DNA of 64,000 nt from Centropus unirufus. Taxonomy: Eukaryota; Chordata; Aves; Cuculiformes; Centropidae. Positions 1 to 11,995 of this stretch are shown here, one piece after another (within the stretch, counting starts at the first letter, position 1; the number at the start of each line of letters is the position of its first letter). Where the stretch lies: contig VYZI01000057.1 in assembly GCA_013397695.1 (NCBI GenBank), forward strand, positions 1,449,142-1,513,141. The letters are read 5' to 3'. Below the pieces are notes generated by a model, which saw only the letters and a list, made by a program, of their open reading frames with translations, ran no database searches and had not been told where the DNA came from. Both the position numbers and the translations under genes were made by a program.

Positions 1-3000
1 ACATAGCACATGGCCATGGTCTAGATTTGCCTGGTATTAGGGATACTTCAACAATACACATTAATCAGATTTGCATTTACAGTATAAATCTTCAAAAGCT
101 ATCGAAATTAATTCCTAGCTTTAAAGCCCAAACCCACAAAACAAACGACTTCTTTCAGACATTAAAACTTTGCAGTGGCCAAATTCCATCTTTCTGTGGA
201 ACTAGTGAAATACGATGCTTTCAAAATCAAAGATAAAAGAAAAAGTCATAGATAGAAGAAAATTTTACAATTAATAGCGTGCAGTAATTCACAGCTAGTA
301 CAGTGTAGTGACTCGTGCAACATAATTTCAGAGATGAAGGATGGATAGATTCAAAAGTGCTTCTAAAAGTTTTGGAAAATGTATCATAAAAGGGCATTTT
401 GTTTTTCTCTTTTGCCATCATTACAAAAGAAGAGTAATGATCATAGCTAAAGTTTGAAAATGAAGGCATCTACTTGTATTTGTTGAAGTTTCTGGGAGCT
501 TAGGGATGAACAGTTACGAGACTTATAGTATATATATGCAGATGCTGAAATAGCATTCAAGACATGATATTTGAAAGTAAATCTTCTGATTGCTCAAACT
601 ATGATCAGATTGGAATTGTAAAGTTCACTGCCCGCCTCTCATGAATAAGTTGGCCAAAATCTCTTGTATTAATGCTGCTGAAATGTATTGTTTTATCAGA
701 AGACTCAGCAGGGTTTAATATATAATTTTGGGGTTATCCAATATAGTACTATTCAGTTACATAATCATGAATAATTGTGCAGTAAGCCTAGCAATTCTAC
801 CAACAGTTGTTTGCTCAAAAGAAACTCTGACCAGATAATTTTTGTTGCCACTTTGACAACGTAGGACAATAATTTTATGTGATATAATTATAAATGTGCA
901 CATATGCGGAGGTAAACACAAACTAGAGCCCACTATGCATGTGTAGCAAACAGAAGATGATTCTGGGAAGACTCTTCTATAGCACTGTAATGTGTGTTTT
1001 TAAGATTGCAACTTACTGCACGCCTATGTAAAGGCACTATTTGAAGCCACTGTGAATGCATCAAAATGATATATGCTTGCCATTATTTTAGAGAATATTG
1101 GCACCTGATCTTAACAAATAACCCAGTAACCTTTCGATGAGAGTTCAAGAGATAATGAGACCCAATCTCCCTATTACTAATGGCTGTATAAAAATGCTCC
1201 AAAGCCTCAAACAATCAGCCACAATTATCATCCATGGTACATATGCATAAGTGGCTAAAATGTTGTCACATACAGCTTGCATAGTGGAGGCCTTTCCACT
1301 GACAATGTTCCATGCAGTACCTTCCAGGGTAGCAAAAGAACTGTGCACAATGGACTGAAAGCAGGCCACCTATACATACAATTGACATTAAACTGAGCAA
1401 TGTCATTAATGAGATATTAAAGTGCTGCTTTATCTAAGAGCCTTTCAGGGAGGGCACTATGAACACAAGAGAGAAAAAGTTCCCTTTGGCTGAAACTGAG
1501 CAACCACGAATCAAGCAAACCGAAAGTCAGTTCAGTGAGAATATAAGGAGAAACAGTAAGTGCAATAAAACCTCCATGTCTTTTGACAGGCAATTTTCAC
1601 CATCAACTTTAGAATTTTAGGATAAGATCACAAAAGGAGAGATAGTCATCTTCTTAAACTTTCAAAGTATTATGAAATGCTAAATAAATCTGTTCGTGCA
1701 AGATTTCTAAACATCCATCATCACAGAGTGGCACCTGACTACTTCAGAGGCAATTGAATCACAGACATCTTGCATGTATAAGTTCAGTTTTTCATGTCAC
1801 TAATTCTAGTTATACTTTAATTTTCAGAATGCTTCTCTGCAATGAACTCCTAACCTTGCAGAACTCAATCATCACTAATGTAGGAGCTCTAATTATGTTC
1901 CTAAATAACACATGTTAAAATCTAGACTAAAATTCCACTTCAGGTACACCCTGTAATGTAGTTATCTAAGTGATCTCTGAAACTCAGATGACCAAATTGT
2001 ACTTTGAGAGTTCCTAGTAATCAGAGGAAAGAAGAAAACCCTCATCCTTTTAAGTTTCACTGAGAATAATGTTGTAATATCATTTATTGATGAAAATCAA
2101 CAATACATGTGCTTATCTTTGAAAGCTGAATAACCAGATTTTTAATGCAAATCAGATATATCACCCTGCTTAAGATCATGACTCAGATTTGTTAAAAGTG
2201 AAAAGTGACTTCAAAGATGACTTTACCGGACAGTGAGGATTTTTCTCTTTGTGGATAGATACAGAAATGAAAGAAGCTATTCTAAGAATGGAATACATGC
2301 TTATACCAAAAAAGTTCTATTAGCAAGTATATCCCAGCACGAACAATGAATACTCCCACTCAACAGATTTATTATCACCATTCCTTAACAGATTGTTTGC
2401 AGAACATTTTCTGTCTTCGCCTTCGCTGCTATCTTTACGCTATCCAAGTATGGGGGAAAGAGACTCTTCAGTCAAAACCCACACGTTCCTTCATCTCAGT
2501 TTTTGTCTGGTAGATGAGGTATTACACATTTTGAACTCAACATTATCTCACTAACTTCAAAAGCACTGAAAAGGTAAAGTCCTACTTTATGATCTCTCCC
2601 TCCCCTATTGAAAGTAGAAGGATAAAAATAAAGCAGCGGGAGGTTCCTACACCAGGATTCTCCTGTAATGAAGGCAATCCCATTAATTTGCGTGCTGGGA
2701 AGCTGAATAAATGAAAAAGACAAAAAAAACCCCAGGTCTCCTTTTCCCATATTTGTTGAGAGTGGACCTTCATCTCAGCAGTCAGAGAAGGCAGCAGGCT
2801 GGCTAACTTAATCAGAAGATTAATTTATTATTATATACTTCCTTTCAATATTAATTTTGGTCTACTTTTATACAAATTCTAATATTACAAGACATTTGAG
2901 GAAAAAAACCCTCGACAGCTAAAGAAGGGATAATTTCCTTTATCCAGCTTCAAAACCTCTTTGCTACTCCTGCCTATACCGTTTGCAGGTGAACTCTGAA

Positions 3001-5832
3001 AAGTCAGGACTGATTACTTAACCCCAATCTAACGTATCCATTCTTTACCCAAATAAAGGCATATTAGAAACCATAACAATTCACAAAACTGTTCTGAGTA
3101 AAATATTCACCTTAGGATGGTTTTGAAAGAACACAGGAAGATGGATAGATGCCACAAACAGCCAGTCCTGCTTTCCCTTTTGCCTCATTTGGTCTCGATT
3201 CAGATTTATACCACAGCCAGACAGACTTAACCTTCTCACAGACAATTAATCAGGCTTGGAGCTAGTCCTAGGGGAGTAAAGGTGTTTTTTTTTGACTTTT
3301 GTACCACCATTCATTCTCCACCTCCTCACAGAAGGTGTGTCAGACACAACATCTCTAAATATACTGCCTCATATACCCAGTGCTATTACTCAAACAAGCA
3401 GGTGCAAGCAAGATAAGAAACCTATTATTTTAGATGCCTCTGAGAACTGCCCGAATCCTATATTCAATTTAGGGGAAAATCCAAGCATATTCCCTGGTAG
3501 GTTAACGTAAGTGATATCGCATTGCCTCAAAAAAATACCCACACGAGTGAATGCTTTCCTTGGAGCAATAATTCCCAATATACGTTGTCAGTTCCAGTGA
3601 TCGCTTGTAGTTTCCAAACACATTTGAGGCACAGGACACAACTGCCAAAATGTAGTTACTTTTTGATGCTCTCAAGAGATCTGGATGAACCATTGAGACC
3701 CACAGAAAAGGAGCATGGATACCACAGGGCTGCAGCACCACTTTCAGAGAGATGACTTTATCAAGGTACACATACATACTAATACAAAAGCCCATATTTA
3801 ATTTAATAAAGTGAGAATTCGAAGGTTCCATGTTTAGAGGCGGACATATAATGTCACAAATAAATCTGCTGGTATATGTGCTAGAAGGACATGCAGGTTG
3901 ATTTGTTTCCTAATATTTTTGGCATCTGACTTTCATTTTCCCGGCTTACTGCTGTGCATTTCAGGCTCAGCAAGTTTGTTCCCCTTGTTAATGGAATTTT
4001 TCAGGACCTGGCATCAGTTTGAAGAACAATTAAATTTTTTAATTAATGAAACTGGCATTTAAGTTTTGCTTTCTATCTGAATATATATAGCGTGATTTTT
4101 GGGAAGAAGATGGGTGGTATTAAAGGAAGTTTCTATGGTCAACCAGAAGAATAGATGTGGAGTCCAAATTAGGAACTACAATTTAGTCCTAAAGCCTTTA
4201 TACTGCAGCTTTTTTCATTTGCTAAACTCAAAAAATAATAAGGCTTTACCACTAAATATCACATGTAAAGACATAATTGATTTCTAACACGTTTTTTTTC
4301 AAAATGCTTTTAGAGTTTCCCCCTGAATATTAAATAAATAGAGATTGGTGTACAGTTAATTAAGAGAAAATGTCACTAAGAAAATCCATTGTTACAGCAT
4401 AATGGTTTCCTGCTGATAGGAATACGCTGAGTGAGATAAGCAAGATGGAGTAATTTATTAAGCAACAGCACACTCCAGGCACTGCATTTCAGGAGGATTA
4501 TATCACGCCTTGGGTGGTAATACAAGAAGCAAGACTGAGAAGTCTGAGCAGCTTTCGCCGTATGAGAAGTTTTATAATGATTTAGAAAAGCCAAGACTTG
4601 CTTCACGAAATGTAATTCACACAATGCAAACAGTAAGATTTGCTCATTTACTGGGCATTATGAACATAATTGGCCATTACTGACACCACTGATGACCAAT
4701 CAAAACCTCTAGTTGTGACTAGCATTTTAAACTAATCAAAACATAGAGGGATATAAAATGCCTCAGCAGTGATGCTTCCACATCATTCATTTCATATCTT
4801 TGCTAGGTTAAGTAGGAGTATTAGGATCTCCAAAGAAATACTACTTTTTCAGGTACTACTTGAAGCACACAAAATCCTATGATCAAACCCTATTTATAAA
4901 ACCAAAACGAATGGGATTTTTTTGTTGCAATCACTGAGAAGTGATTATATTTTGAATTATTTAATCAGATAAAGATATTTCCTGTAATAGCAAGAGAACC
5001 CCAACAAACTCACATATGCCTGATTCTCCTTCTTACAGACATTTCCCAGTGAATCAGAGCCTTGCATCTTTACCTGCATAATCTAAAATCCTGCCAGCTC
5101 AGTTCAGAAATACTTGCTTTTACAAAAGAATTCAAAGTAAAAAGAACAGAGTGGCAAAGGAGAGAGAGAAATGTCTTTCTATTGTGTCTTATATATTAAA
5201 TTAAAAAACCTTGTAATTTTCTATATAACTTCATTATTTTGTCTCCATTTAGTTGAAATTCTATAAGTAAGCTTTTCACTGTACTCTGAAGAAAAATTTG
5301 AGAAGCTGCTCTCAAAATAAAACCCTCTAGAACATTCCTCTGCACGTTTAGTAAAAATTATGCAGCATTTCACCTGTCTCAAAAAACCGATCTATTATTC
5401 CAAAAGGGCTGGAAATAGCTCTAAATCCTGAACTTATGTTTCTTAAATCATTGGTTTTCTGCAGTAATGGTGAGAGCAGAGTGCTCCCTAGAGTATCTCA
5501 TAACAAGAGCCCGTAAAGTAGTAGGAAGCTAATAGAAAACCTTCAGGAGATTAAACTAGGTTCTCAGCAAGAATAAATAGACATTGTACCGTTGCAGTGT
5601 TTATTTATTCAGTAAATCTCCATAAAGATTTTAGCAAAGTTTTTAGTAAACCACATTCATTCTCTGAGTCTGTTCTTTGGTTCTTTTTCATATGGCAAGT
5701 TATGGGCATGTTCTAATGGGAGCAAAATTTGAGGGAATGGCACCAAAAGCAGTGGTAAAGAGATAGAAACATGTGGAATAGAATACCACAGAAGTTGAAT
5801 AATTGCTTCACAATAGAGCATTATAATATTAC
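1..5832 (-). other. GRID2: GRID2 intron after the pore-loop exon, distal part
   Basis: AT-rich intronic sequence with no recognisable exon, RNA gene or well-preserved transposon. I looked for the next GRID2 exon (motifs MGAWWLFAL and SYTANLAAF on the minus strand) and did not find it. Open frames here are short, overlap on both strands and lack splice-flanked coding character. Examples are 1145-1369 and 3502-3831, both minus. Confidence 0.8.
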
Positions 5833-6100
5833 TATTCAGTATGGTTGAGGTACGAAGGGACCTCTGAAGGTTATCTGGTCCATATACCCCCTGCCCAAGA
5901 AGGGCCACCTAGAGCCATTTGCCCATGACTGCTAAATGGCTTTTGAATATCTCCAAGAATTGAGAATCCACAACCTCCCTGGGCAACCGACGCCAAAGCC
6001 GTCAGCTGGGTGGCCTCCAGCATGCACCAGTGGACAAAGCTATCCCTTCCAAGGGACAGGATTTTGCACTTCCCTCTGTTGAGCTTTGAAGTACACATAG
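5833..6100 (-). mobile_element. CR1 LINE fragment, 3' end, internally deleted
   Basis: The stretch from ggttgaggtacgaagggacc through gcccaagaagggccacctag to cctccctgggcaacc follows the 3' untranslated end of an avian CR1 read on the minus strand. After about 5996 it jumps to a part normally several hundred bases further into ORF2 (caggattttgcacttccctc, the segment coding around KCKVLHLG). The copy is therefore 5'-truncated and has an internal deletion. It carries many substitutions and no intact frame. The call rests on recalled CR1 consensus patterns. Confidence 0.85.
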
Positions 6101-9100
6101 AGACAGAGGCCTGGGGAGCAGTGAAGTCAAAAGGGAAGAGCAGGAGTGGCCAAGACCATTGGGGTCAGAAGTGCTAATCAAAAAGAAAGCTACAGCAATG
6201 GTGATCACCAGCTGCGTGAGCTAGGCAAAAGCAAAACCTATGAGGAGTGGATTGATAAGTCAAGGGGAGATACAGAAGGGGAGAGAGACAAGCCACTGAA
6301 AAGGAAAACTCAACAACATTTTCTGTCCAACTAGCAAAAGCTAATTTTGTAAAGAAGCAAAATACAGAGCTTTTGCCACTTATTTTTCTGAGATGAGCAA
6401 GTGGAAAGGAACAAATTCAGCAGCTGTGACACTAAATTTCTACATAACTGAAATCCTCCACAGTCTACATCTACAAATTTGCTTAATCTTTAGACATAAA
6501 CAACTCAAAGGTAACAGATGTGTGATACAGAATCTCAAGCTTGGATGAGTGGTTCAGAGCCAGAAGCACTTGTTTTTAATATAATCCACAGAAGTGCCTG
6601 GTCAAGATCACTGAAAAGCCTCTGCCTTCTCAGTGGTCACAGTATACTGCAGATTCAGTGGACATATTGGGTAGTAATACAAAGCATTTCAGTGCACTGG
6701 ACATAGTTTTTTTTGTTTAAAGGAAGGGCTTGAGTATGGGATAAAAAAAACAAACAAAAACCACCTCACAGTTTATACTAACTGAGCCTCTATAGTTATA
6801 TTGCAGCTCTAGCCTCAAAATTGTCCGTTACAATAAAAAACACACGTGTCTTAAAATTAAAATACTAACACATATAAATAAATACAGACTGATCTCCGTA
6901 ATGAATTAATTTAAATGGGCAAGTCAGAAAAAACATCCTTCTATATTATGAGAGTCTCAAAACGGTCCTGAGACTGGTCACTCCAACATGGTGAAAAAAG
7001 AGATTGAAAGCCAAGTTAGAGACCTAAGTTTAAATAATATCAGAAGCAGTGACATTACATTTCAGTCTAGCTTTAAGGAAACACTTAAACAAATTTAAAT
7101 TTTGCTATTGAGTATGCCAGTAATCAGAGGCCAGTAATCATAAGGCCTTAACCATAGGCTTTAACTATTCTGATTCCACAGACAATGACACAGTAATTTT
7201 CTCTCATGTTTCAAAAACTGCAAAAGGCTAGAACTTATTAATAGAATTTGATCAGAACATCAGAGTCAAGGTTGAAAGAAAATACAAAGCGACCCAGTGG
7301 ATTGAAGTTACCTACTAAAATCTGCAGAGATTTTAACTATTTCAGAAGAAACAAGCAAAAGAAGTCCTTTCTGTTTCAGTCAAAATAGGCTGTAAGTTTC
7401 CTTAAAGAGTGGTTTGTACTTTTGGACCAAAGGCCTCTTTTGTCTTCTGAGCCACGGCAGTAGTGAAGCCACCCTGTGTATTTGCGTATCTTTCCTCTAG
7501 CTAGAGAAAAGAAAGAGAAGATGACAGCAGAACTTACTTGCTAGCCCCAAAGAACCCAGCACAATCAAAGCCCTAGCAATCCTTGGTTCATGCTGCTTTG
7601 TTTCTCGCAGTGCAGGATATAAAAGCATCTTTGGCTGTATGTTTTGATAACAGAAATTAGTACCTTGTCATGTTTTAAATCAGCAGCTGAAAGACTTCTT
7701 AAGTGAATGTGACAGTATTTGAAATGTCCCATGCTGCCACACTTCAGATATGCCAATCACAATTAATAGCAACAATTTGCTATTCCAAAACAAATAAAAC
7801 CTGCAGAATTTTTCTGCTGAATGAAGAGCTGATGAGTGAAAACAGGAGCAAAATTGCCACAATAGCCAGTTACTCTGTCAATGGAAATTACTTTCATTTG
7901 CCTGTATTCACAAGGGTTAGTCAGCAATAATGCTTCAGCTAACATATTTTTTGTTACACTCGAATGCAAAATACAGGCTGACATTATAAATGGATCTCTT
8001 TTGCACTGGATTTCTGAGGTCTTCTGAGTCTGAATGTTTAAATTTGCCTGTAAGATTTCTACATTTTGGTACCCACCCTATTAAATTTGTGTCATTTTTC
8101 CTTCTAGCAAAGTACGGACTATCCTCTTGTTGTTTGAAGGAGATATTTATCTATAGCTTCCCCTCACAGAGTAGGAATCAAGTGAACATTTTGTATTATT
8201 CCAGTGGATTCTAAAGAGTTGTAGTGAGAATCCACTTGGTAGGGTGGTAGGATCTCTGCCTCTGTAAATAAATGCCTCTCACCTTCCAAGTTCTGTGACT
8301 TTCTTTTTCTGAGGTCCCACAACAGTTTTGGTGCTCACAGATACCATGTTCCACCAGCAGGTTTATTAATATTAAGTCACACCTTGTGATCCTCTTAACA
8401 TGCGGAATGGATGCAGGTCGCTCTGAGCAAATTCCTTTTCTTTGCTTATTATGCTTTTTTCTGTCCTTCAGTCCCACTTCTTTTAATCTAATTTCTTTCT
8501 CATCTTCATGCTTAATTCAAAGCTTCCCTCTAAGGCTTCCTAAAATGCTCACTTTTACTGACTGGACAGTAAAACCTCTTCTCTGTAAGCTAACTGAGCG
8601 TCCATTGAAGGGCTCCCTTGCAGGCTACTACTCTGGATCTGTGACTTTGGAAACTTTGGGACACCGGGCAATACAGGCTGATTTGGATAGACATAATAAT
8701 CCATGAGACTGAAGTATGTGATTAAACTAGCTTTCCTTCCTTTAAACCTTTGCTGGGCAGTTTGCTATGAAGCTTTTGGGGACTAATGATGTTAGGAGCA
8801 CAGCAGGGAAGCTAAGGCAAATACCAAGCAATAAACCTATCTAAAATGACTCACATTCATGCAGTAAAGAAACTAATGCACAAGTTTTAGTCTAACAGGA
8901 AGACAGATGTAATGAGTATAGTTCTGTAACGGACCAACTGCTCTCTCACAGTTTGATTCCCTAAACAGTTACACTGGGAATATTTTGGACGGAAAGAAAA
9001 CTTTATAAACTCACCCACATACATTCAAAAAACTTTTTTAGCTCTCAGCTGGCTCTGAAGTCTTTGGTTTTCTTTATAAAAAAAATCCACAACATGAAAC

Positions 9101-9165
9101 AATCTCTTCAGCTTTCCTCAGCTGGCCATAAATGCTCAGCATAAATGGTAATTTTAAAGGTAAGC
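6101..9165 (-). other. GRID2: GRID2 intron, no recognised element
   Basis: AT-rich intronic sequence. A short direct repeat (ccagtaatca twice, 7109-7136) is the only local structure noticed. The 106-codon plus-strand open frame at 8386-8706 has no recognisable domain and no splice or promoter context, and I treat it as chance. Confidence 0.75.
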
Positions 9166-9228
9166 ATTGAATCATAGAATGGTTTGGGTTGGATGGGACC
9201 TTGATGATCACCTAGTTCCAACCCTCCT
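9166..9228 (-). mobile_element. Very short CR1 LINE 3' end
   Basis: The sequence atcatagaatggtttgggtt followed by ggatgggacc and tagttccaaccctcctgt is the hallmark 3' terminus of avian CR1, read on the minus strand. Only about 60 bp of the 3' end is present, typical of severe 5' truncation. An 18-bp perfect palindrome (9228-9245) sits exactly at the truncation edge. Confidence 0.92.
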
Positions 9229-9245
9229 GTCACTATATAGTGACA
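9228..9245. repeat. 18-bp perfect palindrome
   Basis: tgtcactatatagtgaca equals its own reverse complement. It adjoins the 5'-truncated edge of the short CR1 copy, so it may be target DNA or an insertion by-product. Confidence 0.8.
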
Positions 9246-9881
9246 TATAAGCTATATAAGTATATAGCAAGCCAAGAACTGTAGTCTCCGATTGCTACAG
9301 GACGCATGGTTAAAGCTCTGCCAGAAGTAGATTGTGAGGGATTTGGGAATATAAACAGAACTGGGAAATAATCTAGGTTACACCAGATGCTAGAGGGGAT
9401 TGAGGAAGCATCCAGGAAGGCTAGAGAAGGTTGAGTCTAAACACTATACAGGCAAACATAGATAAATCAGAAGGATGAAAGAATATCAGATACAGACTGT
9501 TTAACACTGGTGACAAGTCTAAACTCAGCTCAAAAGCCAAATCCCAAGATTTTCTATCTGACTGTACCAGAAATATAGCACCCACATTAACTATGAATAA
9601 TTCTCTAGCACATGAAGAGAAACACCCTTTTTTCCCAGAAAAAAATCACCTTTCTCTAATTAGATAACTACTAATCAAAGTCAGTTAGCATGTAGGGCTC
9701 CAAACTTCTTACAACTCCCACATTGAGCAGCCAAAAGTCTCAGAAATTTTATAGCACAAGGCTTTCCAGTACTCCCAGTCCCTTGCGGGTTATTGAAGGG
9801 AGGCAGGGAAGAGTAAGGTCTCTACAGCATTGTGGAGAATATATAGGTGTCTTCCCAGAGGAAGAGTCCTCTGTCTCTTAC
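9246..9881 (-). other. GRID2: GRID2 intron immediately downstream of the pore-loop exon
   Basis: Begins with the donor gtaaga at 9881-9876 and contains no repeat that I recognise. The open frame at 9723-9971 on the plus strand is the antisense shadow of the exon edge. Confidence 0.85.
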
Positions 9882-10194
9882 CTTGTTGCACAAAGGATCC
9901 ATACACAAACCACATGGAGTTGTAGAGGGTGGTGGAGGTCATGGATCCCATCTGAAGGCGTGGGGGATTAAGCCAGTTCAAGAGGTACACCAGTAGCCCG
10001 ACTAATAGCACAGTGCCAGCTATGCAGGCCCACAGGGAAAGGTCAAACGGTGCCAAGCAGGCAAACATGTCCACCGTCTTCTCAGCCTTTCGAAGCAGCA
10101 CGCCCACTGAGTAGTCCATGTAACGTGTTGTGAAGTCCACTACGTTTTCCCTCTCGGGAGTGATGGTCAGGGCGGAGATCCCTATATCAGCTCT
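9882..10194 (-). CDS. GRID2: GRID2 internal exon: end of S1, helix M1 and M2 pore loop (residues about 516-619)
   Basis: The exon is 313 bp: 104 codons plus the first base of a glycine codon, so it ends in phase 1. It starts RADIGISALTITPEREN. A523, T525 and R530 (exon residues 8, 10 and 15) align with the ligand-contact residues of GluD2; R530 corresponds to GluA2 R485, which grips the ligand carboxylate. The pre-M1 segment MFACLAPFDLS is followed by hydrophobic helix M1 (exon residues about 53-76). The M2 re-entrant loop contains NSMWFVYGSFVQQ. The final pair, both CAA codons, are Q618 and Q619; Q618 aligns with the Q/R site of AMPA receptors. GluD1 is excluded by LNWLNPPRLQMGS. The acceptor is ctctttttctcag and the donor CAAG|gtaaga. 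The next exon, holding the rest of M2 and the SYTANLAAF gate, is not in the window. Confidence 0.98.
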
Positions 10195-11948
10195 CTGAGA
10201 AAAAGAGGGAGAGAGAACAACATGCATAAGTTGGAGCAGCAGAAAAGATCTAGGTTCCTCTGTGATTTACAGTGCTAAACTTATGGAGAAGCAGATGTCA
10301 AGGCCAACCTCTTAAGTATGAATATGTGAAAACAGAAATATGACTAAGATTGAACAGAATAGCTGTACCACATCTTATTTCCTCTGTAAAGCAAACCTCA
10401 CTTGGTGGACAAGGGCATGTTAGCTATCCATGTTGTTACTTTCCAAGGAATCAAAACAGTTCGAATACAGATAATACCTGGAGAAAATCTACTTCTGGTC
10501 ATTTTACTCAGACTGGTTTACTGAAGTCATCCTTGCCACGTGACAATATATTGCTTGTATATAGCATTTCCAATCACAGGACATTGGTTGCCTGACAGAG
10601 CCACATGATATTCAACATTTTGACTACATGATGATCATGATAAAGGGCCAGTGAATAATAAAGGGAATCTCATATATCCTAGGATTTAGGGGCACTTGAA
10701 ATTCTGAAAACCATCAATTTTGGCTATAGAGTCTGAAGAGCAGAAGAACAGATGTTCCATGCAGTTCCCTTACTAATAATTCGTCTGTATCCTCCTGCTA
10801 AGCTATTCCACTCTATGCCAATCTGTCCTGCCTCTATCATGGACTTGCTCTGTACTATTTATATTTTTTTGCAATTTGAAGAACCCAATTCAGATAAGAA
10901 GAGGATGAATAACATGCCTTGATCTAATCATTGTATTTCACAGCGTGTCTAGGCATTAGGTCTCCAGAGGCACCCAGCAAAACTACAGCAGGCGCTATTT
11001 TAATTTTCACACAGACAATTAGAACTGCTGTGGAAACAAGAAAGGATATGTAAAGCAGACACATTAATATCATTTTTAAAAGAAAAAATACTGAACAAAA
11101 AATCCTGTAAATTCAGATATTTTAATATGAAGAAGAGTACTTAAAATACTTTAAGCTGCTACTAGTTCCATTTAATCCATTTCTGCTCTGCCTGAAGCAG
11201 TATGTGGTCCTTTGGAAGGAGGTGAGGAGAGCACAAAGGCTTCAAAGTACTGTGTCAAATTTTATTAACTCTCTTTAATTCTTTCTTCTTGCCCAAAGAA
11301 GGCAGAAATTACTGGCTCCTTAGAAATGTGAAGTGAAATATTAAGTGGGAAAAAATGGCAGCTGAAACTGATTAGAATCAAATTTGCCAATCATCTAGGC
11401 TCTTTAAATACCATCAGCAAAACACTCTGCAGTCCATGATGCAAACATACTTTTAATCACAGTGCACTTAAGACTTTGGTTTGAAGGATGTTGCTTCAAC
11501 TTTACATTGTTCACTGGCTTGAGAAAGTAGTGGGAGATAGCTAGAGGCTGATAATTTGGACAAAATAGTTTTTTAAAATATTGGTTTCTTAAAATCCATG
11601 AATTGTTGCTTCAGCTTTTATTTGAGGGTTAGATTCTCTACTGTCTTAAGTGGAGCAGTGTTTACATGCACAGCTGAAAGCATAGCTTCATGGTGCTTCC
11701 TAAGAACTTTTATTGAGTGATGATTTAACTGCCCCTTTCCCATAGGCAGCAACAAACTCAGTCAGTAATGCAAGTAAAAATTTAATGAGAATAATCCATG
11801 GGAACATTCAGATCATTCAGTCTCTCCTCTGATTAGAAAAGCTCTGGTCCACAATTACTAGAGTGACTCACGGTATCTTGTAATGGTTAAGTCCCAGCTC
11901 CAGGGAGCAAGTTGCAAAGTAGTCGTAATTTGAAATATTTTCCACAAT

Positions 11949-11995
11949 TATAAATATGAATATAAATATAAATATGAATATCAAGATAAATATAT
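11949..11995. repeat. Imperfect AT-rich tandem repeat
   Basis: Short units such as tataaatatgaa and tataaatata recur in a near-tandem arrangement with no G+C-rich interruption. Confidence 0.75.

Noticed and set aside
1145..1369. 74-codon minus-strand frame that looks protein-like (FQSIVHSSFATLEGTAW)
   Set aside because: It matches no GRID2 region or transposase I know and has no splice context. It could be a decayed repeat, but this cannot be supported.
3502..3831. 109-codon minus-strand frame considered as the next GRID2 exon
   Set aside because: It lacks the expected M2/M3 motifs (MGAWW, SYTANLAAF), and flanking splice sites are not in place.
9723..9971. 82-codon plus-strand frame
   Set aside because: It overlaps the 3' end of the GRID2 pore-loop exon on the opposite strand and has no independent support.
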